DNA of 64,000 bases, taken from positions 558,001 through 622,000 of the forward strand of contig NZ_JAASQL010000001.1 in NCBI RefSeq assembly GCF_011762155.1. Reading direction: 5' to 3'. This stretch comes from Wenyingzhuangia heitensis (lineage in GTDB: Bacteria; Bacteroidota; Bacteroidia; Flavobacteriales; Flavobacteriaceae). Every line of letters starts with the position of its first letter. The first letter of the stretch is position 1. A model generated the notes under the pieces. It worked only from the letters and a program-made list of their open reading frames with translations. It made no database searches and was not told the DNA's origin. The translations under genes were made by a program, and so were the position numbers. Shown here piece after piece: positions 59,384 to 64,000 of the stretch.

Positions 59384-60403
59384 TTAGTTGATACTTTTAA
59401 ATTGTTCTAAGAAACGAACATCGTTTTCGTAAAACATTCTAATATCTGGAATTTGATATAACAACATCGCAATACGTTCTATTCCCATTCCAAAAGCGTA
59501 ACCACTATATTTTGTAGGATCTATATTTGCGTTTTTTAATACGTTAGGGTCTACCATTCCACATCCCATAATTTCTAACCAACCTGTACCTTTGGTAATT
59601 TTATAGTCAGTTTCAGTTTCTAATCCCCAATAAATATCTACTTCTGCACTTGGTTCTGTAAAAGGAAAGTAAGATGGTCTTAAACGAATTTTAGATTTAC
59701 CAAACATTTCTTGAGTAAAATATAAAAGTGTTTGTTTTAAATCGGCAAAAGAAACATCCGTATCAATATACAAGCCTTCTACTTGATGAAAAATACAGTG
59801 GGCACGAGCCGATATATCTTCATTTCTAAACACTCTACCTGGAGATAAAGTTCTAATAGGAGGAGTGTTATTTTCCATATATCTTGTTTGTACAGATGAA
59901 GTATGTGTACGTAACAAAATATCTGGGTTTTGTTCTATAAAAAACGTGTCTTGCATATCTCTTGCAGGATGGTATTCTGGCAAGTTTAATGCGGTAAAGT
60001 TATGCCAATCATCCTCTATTTCTGGACCTTCAGAAACGGTAAAACCAATTCTAGAAAACACATCAATAATTTGATTTTTTACAATAGAAATAGGATGACG
60101 AGAACCTAAACTTAAAGGTTCTGCAGGTCTTGTTAAATCGTTTAAACTGTTTTTGTTAAGATTTGCATCCTCTAAAACTTCTTTTAATTCGTTAACTTTT
60201 CCTTCGGCAGCATTTTTAAAAGTATTTAGTGCTTGACCAAATTCTTTTTTCTGATCGTTGGCAACATTTTTAAATTCAGTAAAAAGGTCATTTAAAATTC
60301 CTTTTTTACCAATGTATTTAATTCTAAATGCTTCAAGTTCCTCTTTAGTAGTGGCCTTAAAATCATTTACTTCACCAATCAGCTCTTTAACTTTATCTAA
60401 CAT
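59384..60403 (-). CDS. pheS: Phenylalanyl-tRNA synthetase alpha subunit
   Basis: 339-residue catalytic subunit of PheRS, class II. N-terminal coiled coil (1-85), then motif 2 FRNEDISARAHCIFHQVEG and motif 3 GFGMGIERIAML near the end. Length is standard. The beta subunit gene is elsewhere, as is usual for flavobacteria. Confidence 0.96.
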   Translation of the reverse strand: MLDKVKELIGEVNDFKATTKEELEAFRIKYIGKKGILNDLFTEFKNVANDQKKEFGQALNTFKNAAEGKVNELKEVLEDANLNKNSLNDLTRPAEPLSLGSRHPISIVKNQIIDVFSRIGFTVSEGPEIEDDWHNFTALNLPEYHPARDMQDTFFIEQNPDILLRTHTSSVQTRYMENNTPPIRTLSPGRVFRNEDISARAHCIFHQVEGLYIDTDVSFADLKQTLLYFTQEMFGKSKIRLRPSYFPFTEPSAEVDIYWGLETETDYKITKGTGWLEIMGCGMVDPNVLKNANIDPTKYSGYAFGMGIERIAMLLYQIPDIRMFYENDVRFLEQFKSIN

Positions 60404-60427
60404 AATTGTTATTCAGAAATTAGATTG

Positions 60428-60435
60428 CAAATTTA
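60428..60435 (-). promoter_or_regulatory. Putative -7 element for pheS
   Basis: TAAATTTG on the minus strand, about 25 bases before the pheS ATG. No clear -33 element was found. Confidence 0.4.
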
Positions 60436-60460
60436 ACAAACTATTTGGAGTAATGCTTTA

Positions 60461-60482
60461 TTTGCATAGACTTTTATGCAAA
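60461..60482. other. Inverted repeat between pheS and the HTTM gene
   Basis: TTTGCATA/TATGCAAA (60461-60468, 60475-60482). Could end HTTM transcription or serve as an operator for pheS; no T-tract. Confidence 0.4.
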
Positions 60483-60522
60483 AGCTAACAATTATGAATA
60501 GCGATGTTTTGGTTAGAAAAAA

Positions 60523-61827
60523 TTACCATCCTTTAAAAGGAAGAATCCAAGGTTGATGTTTGAAATAATTCCATGAAGTATTTGCTAAATCAACGTTAGG
60601 ATCTATAAATTGCTGTAGAGGTCTCCCGTTTAAGCTTTTTTTACTAACGGCATAAACGCGTATGTTGTTTCCTTTTTTTTGTGCCTCATGTTTTAAGTAT
60701 TGAGCGTATTGCCAAATAACATCAGGATGTGTATTTAGCAATCTTTTTTGTTTACTTGTTAAAATATTAGGTCTATGGTAATAGGTACTGTTGTTTGTTG
60801 TGTTTACTATTTTGTAATGTATTGTTCCAGTGGCAGATCTTAACATCATTCTCCAGCTCATTTTATGACCTTGCTCTGTCCAAAACGTATTTCCTTTTAT
60901 AAGATGTTGTCTAAGTGGTAAAAACAGTTGAATTAATACATAAATCAATATTAAATAGTTGATTTTGGAGTTGTTTAATTTAGTTTTTATCTCGTTAAAA
61001 TATTCTTTTTTAGGGAAAAATAATTGTTGAATTCTTTTAGCAGGAAAAAAGAACAAAGCAAAAGAAATACTTAAATAAGGAAAAACACCTACTTGAAATA
61101 CAATGGAATTAAAACTGTGAAAAAGAATTGAAATAAGGAGGCCTAAAATTCTAGTTCGTTTGTAAATAAGCAAGGGAATAATTAATAAATCATATAAAAA
61201 ACCACCATAAGCAATCCCCATATAAAACCATTCTTGAGAAAAATATTTACCTATAATAGGAAAAGATGTTTTGGATTCTAGTACAATTTGTGGAAATGTA
61301 CCATCCAGCCAATCTGGATATAATTTTGCAATGGCTCCAAAAAAGTAAACACAGCTTATCTGAAAAATTAATAAAAACTTACACCAATAAGGCATATAGT
61401 TTTTTAACAAAACTCTATTTTTTCTTACATCCAAAGAAGCATAATTATTAGCGGGTAACACACACATAATTAAACAAAGTAGAATCATTAAGTAATAATG
61501 ATTGTTGTAAGAGATTTTATGAGATAAATAACAATAAGACCATAGAATAGTATAGGTAATTATAGAGAATTTATAAAAATATCCTAATAAAACTCCCAGT
61601 CCCATTATTCCCATAAATACATATAAATAATACATTCCCATTCCGTCTAACGGTTCAATCCATTCCAATCCTATGTAACTAAAATGAATAGTTGGTTCTA
61701 TGTATGTTTTCTGAATCCATCCTGTAAAAATGGAACCCCAAGCCTCTAAAGTTAAGACCAAACCAAAAATAATTCTAAAAACAACTAAAGAGCTATTGTC
61801 TATTTTTTTTGATAGAAAAGATAACAT
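60523..61827 (-). CDS. HTTM-domain membrane protein (vitamin-K-dependent carboxylase-like)
   Basis: 434-residue polytopic protein with about eight or nine helices. It carries the HTTM (horizontally transferred transmembrane) pattern shared with gamma-glutamyl carboxylase: an N-terminal RIIFGLVLTLEAW, HFSYIGLEWIEPL and CYLSHKISYNNHYYLMILL with conserved Asn-His. The C-terminal part (about 300-434) is soluble-looking and basic. Function in Bacteroidota is unknown. It is divergent from gdhA. Confidence 0.82.
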   Translation of the reverse strand: MLSFLSKKIDNSSLVVFRIIFGLVLTLEAWGSIFTGWIQKTYIEPTIHFSYIGLEWIEPLDGMGMYYLYVFMGIMGLGVLLGYFYKFSIITYTILWSYCYLSHKISYNNHYYLMILLCLIMCVLPANNYASLDVRKNRVLLKNYMPYWCKFLLIFQISCVYFFGAIAKLYPDWLDGTFPQIVLESKTSFPIIGKYFSQEWFYMGIAYGGFLYDLLIIPLLIYKRTRILGLLISILFHSFNSIVFQVGVFPYLSISFALFFFPAKRIQQLFFPKKEYFNEIKTKLNNSKINYLILIYVLIQLFLPLRQHLIKGNTFWTEQGHKMSWRMMLRSATGTIHYKIVNTTNNSTYYHRPNILTSKQKRLLNTHPDVIWQYAQYLKHEAQKKGNNIRVYAVSKKSLNGRPLQQFIDPNVDLANTSWNYFKHQPWILPFKGW

Positions 61828-61852
61828 AGATTGTAAGGTTTTTATGAGTAAA

Positions 61853-61882
61853 TTGTACTAAACAAATATATTTTTATATTTA
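61853..61882 (+). promoter_or_regulatory. Promoter of gdhA
   Basis: TTG (61853-61855), 19-base spacer, TATATTTA (61875-61882), one base off TAnnTTTG; the ATG is 15 bases on. Confidence 0.65.
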
Positions 61883-61897
61883 GTTAAAACTACAAAA

Positions 61898-63241
61898 ATG
61901 GATAAAAGAGTTAAAGACTTTATGAATGAAGTAAAAACTAGAAATGGTCATGAGCCAGAGTTTTTACAAGCTGTACAAGAAGTTGCAGAGACTGTAATTC
62001 CTTATATATACGAGCATGATATTTATTTTGGAAAAAAAATACTTTCTAGAATAGCAGAACCCGAAAGACTAATTTCTTTTAGAGTTTCTTGGGTAGATGA
62101 TTCTGGAGAAATACAAATAAACAGAGGATATAGAGTTCAAATGAATTCTGCCATTGGTCCTTACAAAGGTGGGTTGCGTTTTCACCCAACGGTAAACCAA
62201 AGTGTATTAAAGTTTTTAGCATTTGAACAAGTTTTTAAAAACTCACTAACCACATTGCCAATGGGAGGTGGTAAAGGAGGTTCTGATTTTGACCCTAAAG
62301 GAAAGTCAGATGATGAAATTATGCGTTTTTGCCATGCTTTTATGAGTGAATTATTTCGTCATATTGGTCATGATACAGATGTACCTGCTGGAGATATTGG
62401 AGTTGGAGCTAGAGAGGTGGGGTATTTGTTTGGAATGTATAAAAAACTAAAAAATGAATTTACAGGAGTGTTAACTGGAAAAGGACTGTCTTGGGGTGGT
62501 TCACAAATTAGACCGGAAGCAACAGGGTATGGAGCAGTGTATTTTGCAGAATCTATGCTTAAAACCATTGGGAAAAGTATTGATGAAAAGACAATTGTAA
62601 TATCAGGTTCTGGAAACGTAGCGCAATACGCTGTTGAAAAATGTATTCAGTTAGGAGGTAAGGTAGTAACTATGTCAGATTCTTCAGGATATATATATGA
62701 TAAGGATGGAATTACACAAGAAAAATTAAATTTTATCAAAGAGTTAAAAAATGTAAAGAGAGGAAGAATTTCTGAATATATAAAAGAATATACGACAGCG
62801 GAATATTTTGATGGAGAAAAACCATGGCAAGTAACTTGTCAGTTGGCTTTTCCTTGTGCAACACAAAATGAATTGTTAATACAAGATGCTGAATCTTTAG
62901 TAGGTAATGGGTGTATTTGTGTTACCGAAGGGGCTAATATGCCTTGTGATATTAATGCGGTGGAAGTTTTTCATAAAGCAAAAATTTTGTTTGCTCCAGG
63001 TAAAGCTTCTAATGCAGGTGGAGTAGCAACTTCTGGTTTGGAAATGACACAAAATGCATTGCGTTACAAATGGACAAGAGAAGAAGTAGATAACAAGTTG
63101 AAAGAAATTATGAAAGATATTCATGAGTCTTGTCAGCAGTATGGAGCTGAAAAAGATGGTTATATTAATTATGTAAAAGGAGCTAATATTGCTGGGTTTG
63201 TTAAAGTTGCAGATGCCATGTTAGCTCAAGGTGTGATTTAA
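61898..63241 (+). CDS. gdhA: NADP-type glutamate dehydrogenase
   Basis: 447-residue hexameric-type GDH aminating 2-oxoglutarate to glutamate. Substrate-binding and catalytic PMGGGKGGSDFDP (K126 equals the conserved lysine), GVGAREVGYLFG, and the NADP fold SGSGNVAQYAVEK. Length matches the small NADP(H) group of E. coli type. Catalytic and cofactor assignment from family. Confidence 0.96.
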   Translation: MDKRVKDFMNEVKTRNGHEPEFLQAVQEVAETVIPYIYEHDIYFGKKILSRIAEPERLISFRVSWVDDSGEIQINRGYRVQMNSAIGPYKGGLRFHPTVNQSVLKFLAFEQVFKNSLTTLPMGGGKGGSDFDPKGKSDDEIMRFCHAFMSELFRHIGHDTDVPAGDIGVGAREVGYLFGMYKKLKNEFTGVLTGKGLSWGGSQIRPEATGYGAVYFAESMLKTIGKSIDEKTIVISGSGNVAQYAVEKCIQLGGKVVTMSDSSGYIYDKDGITQEKLNFIKELKNVKRGRISEYIKEYTTAEYFDGEKPWQVTCQLAFPCATQNELLIQDAESLVGNGCICVTEGANMPCDINAVEVFHKAKILFAPGKASNAGGVATSGLEMTQNALRYKWTREEVDNKLKEIMKDIHESCQQYGAEKDGYINYVKGANIAGFVKVADAMLAQGVI

Positions 63242-63275
63242 ATCTGTAAGCGCTGTAGTGGAAATGTATGGTTGT

Positions 63276-63337
63276 AAATGGTTTTAAATAAGCTAAATAG
63301 GTCTGTTTAAAACCATTTGTGTTTTGTTTAAAACCAT
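63276..63337. repeat. Short repeats downstream of gdhA
   Basis: A 13-bp inverted repeat (63276-63288 with 63306-63318, AAATGGTTTTAAA/TTTAAAACCATTT) plus a second direct copy of GTTTAAAACCAT at 63326-63337. It may be the gdhA terminator or a protein-binding site for the next gene. Confidence 0.6.
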
Positions 63338-63398
63338 ATGAGAATATGTTTTTTTTAGTGTTTATGTAGTTTTAGGAAACTAATTAAATTTACAGAAC

Positions 63399-64000
63399 AT
63401 GATTAAAAAATTATCTTTAATGGTTGCTTTTGCAGCAACATTATTTTCGTACGGACAAGCAGCTGATACTGCTACTTTTACAAGAAGCACAACAGCTTCA
63501 GATATTAACAACTTGGTGATTTCTACCAATGGATTTTTTTTAGAGAAACAGTCTGATGGAATGGGAGGATTTACATATACCCCTGTTACTTATACTGTTA
63601 CTTGTGTAACAGATTTTAGAACTTTAGGTGCAGGAAATGAACCAGAATATAAGAGCTCATGGTTTCCTATTAAAGACAACGTAGACCAAAGTGAGAATGC
63701 ATTTGCAGCTCAAAATGGTTTAAAAACAGATAATGTTACAAGTACTAGTTTGGACATGAATCCAAATGATAGTAATAATATGACCTTAAGAACCAGAGTT
63801 TGGACTTATGATAAATTAGATGTTTTAACACCTGCTAAGGCTGTTGTAGGAACAGGATATTCTTTAAGAACTAGTGCAAATGCCGATACAGGTAATACTC
63901 TGACTATTGAAAAGTCTGGTATTCCTAATATTAATAATTTTGAAGTTGTAGCTGCTTATTATCCTGCAAATTATGTTGCTATTACCAATGAGCAGACAGC
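63399..64000 (+). CDS. Exported protein of unknown function, 3' end outside the window
   Basis: Open from the ATG at 63399 to the right edge, 200 codons visible. Sec signal MIKKLSLMVAFAATLFSYGQ, then a Thr/Asn/Ser-rich, probably beta-structured chain (for example TFTRSTTASDINNLV). The composition resembles flavobacterial surface or T9SS cargo proteins, but the C-terminus that would show a sorting tail is not in view. No domain recognised. Confidence 0.75.
   Translation, partial: MIKKLSLMVAFAATLFSYGQAADTATFTRSTTASDINNLVISTNGFFLEKQSDGMGGFTYTPVTYTVTCVTDFRTLGAGNEPEYKSSWFPIKDNVDQSENAFAAQNGLKTDNVTSTSLDMNPNDSNNMTLRTRVWTYDKLDVLTPAKAVVGTGYSLRTSANADTGNTLTIEKSGIPNINNFEVVAAYYPANYVAITNEQT

Noticed and set aside
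1-64000. CRISPR arrays, rRNA genes, IS elements, integrases, defence islands
   Set aside because: I looked for regularly spaced repeats, transposase motifs and known defence domains on both strands and saw none.

Overview
The window is a 64 kb piece of a low-GC, tightly packed chromosome of a member of the Flavobacteriaceae (Bacteroidota), probably marine. The evidence is consistent. It has a PorW/SprE-type lipoprotein of the type IX secretion system (T9SS), a protein ending in a T9SS sorting tail, a SusD-like lipoprotein, a carboxypeptidase-plug TonB receptor, and an HU-like/SPOR protein. The F-type ATP synthase operon lacks beta and epsilon. Several promoters fit the Bacteroidota TTG-N19-TAnnTTTG consensus, and starts lack obvious Shine-Dalgarno sequences. 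No rRNA, CRISPR array, insertion sequence, integrase or recognisable defence island was seen. Most genes are housekeeping.

Layout, left to right. 1-2074: glutaminyl-tRNA synthetase, running off the left edge. 2307-6535: molybdenum hydroxylase cassette (Fe-S subunit, Mo subunit, XdhC-type chaperone, MobA-like nucleotidyltransferase), then folB and a tRNA-Cys. 7322-12204: a four-gene operon (HAD phosphatase, glycerate kinase, GpgS-like glycosyltransferase, GH13_18 phosphorylase). It reads as a closed pathway for making and breaking down a glycosylglycerate, probably glucosylglycerate. 12289-17698: lactonase-like hydrolase, subtilisin-like lipoprotein, M1 peptidase and a flavin oxidoreductase. 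17771-26208: sprE-like gene, bactofilin, AtpZ, a small membrane protein and atpB-E-F-H-A-G. 26586-28154: an orphan tail-collar protein and a T9SS cargo protein, bounded by two nearly identical terminators.

28250-30322: phosphoesterase, small membrane protein, trmB and an alkyltransferase-like protein. 30479-36803: two DUF4331 proteins, a TPR lipoprotein and a TonB receptor with a His-rich plug, facing a sigma/anti-sigma pair. This is a plausible but uncharacterised outer-membrane uptake or sensing system. 36971-38383: Mrp and Nfu Fe-S assembly proteins. 38546-52688: ABC-F protein, glucosaminidase-like protein, dual ABC ATPase, DUF4292 lipoprotein, EnvC-like factor, thioesterase, HU/SPOR protein, dprA, EamA transporter, dut, flippase, two conserved hypotheticals and plsC. 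52820-56280: orphan SusD-like lipoprotein and an overlapping omega-amidase/aminotransferase pair. 56398-64000: gpsA, a hypothetical, SDR with a Crp-like regulator, pheS, HTTM protein, gdhA and the start of an exported protein that runs off the right edge.

The two most interesting loci are the glucosylglycerate-type operon and the DUF4331/TPR/TonB/sigma cluster. Smaller points are strong hairpins after atpE and after atpA, a His-rich extension on ATP synthase subunit a, a likely leaderless HU/SPOR transcript and a perfect 16-bp REP-like inverted repeat. All functions are inferred from reading the sequence; no database search was run.
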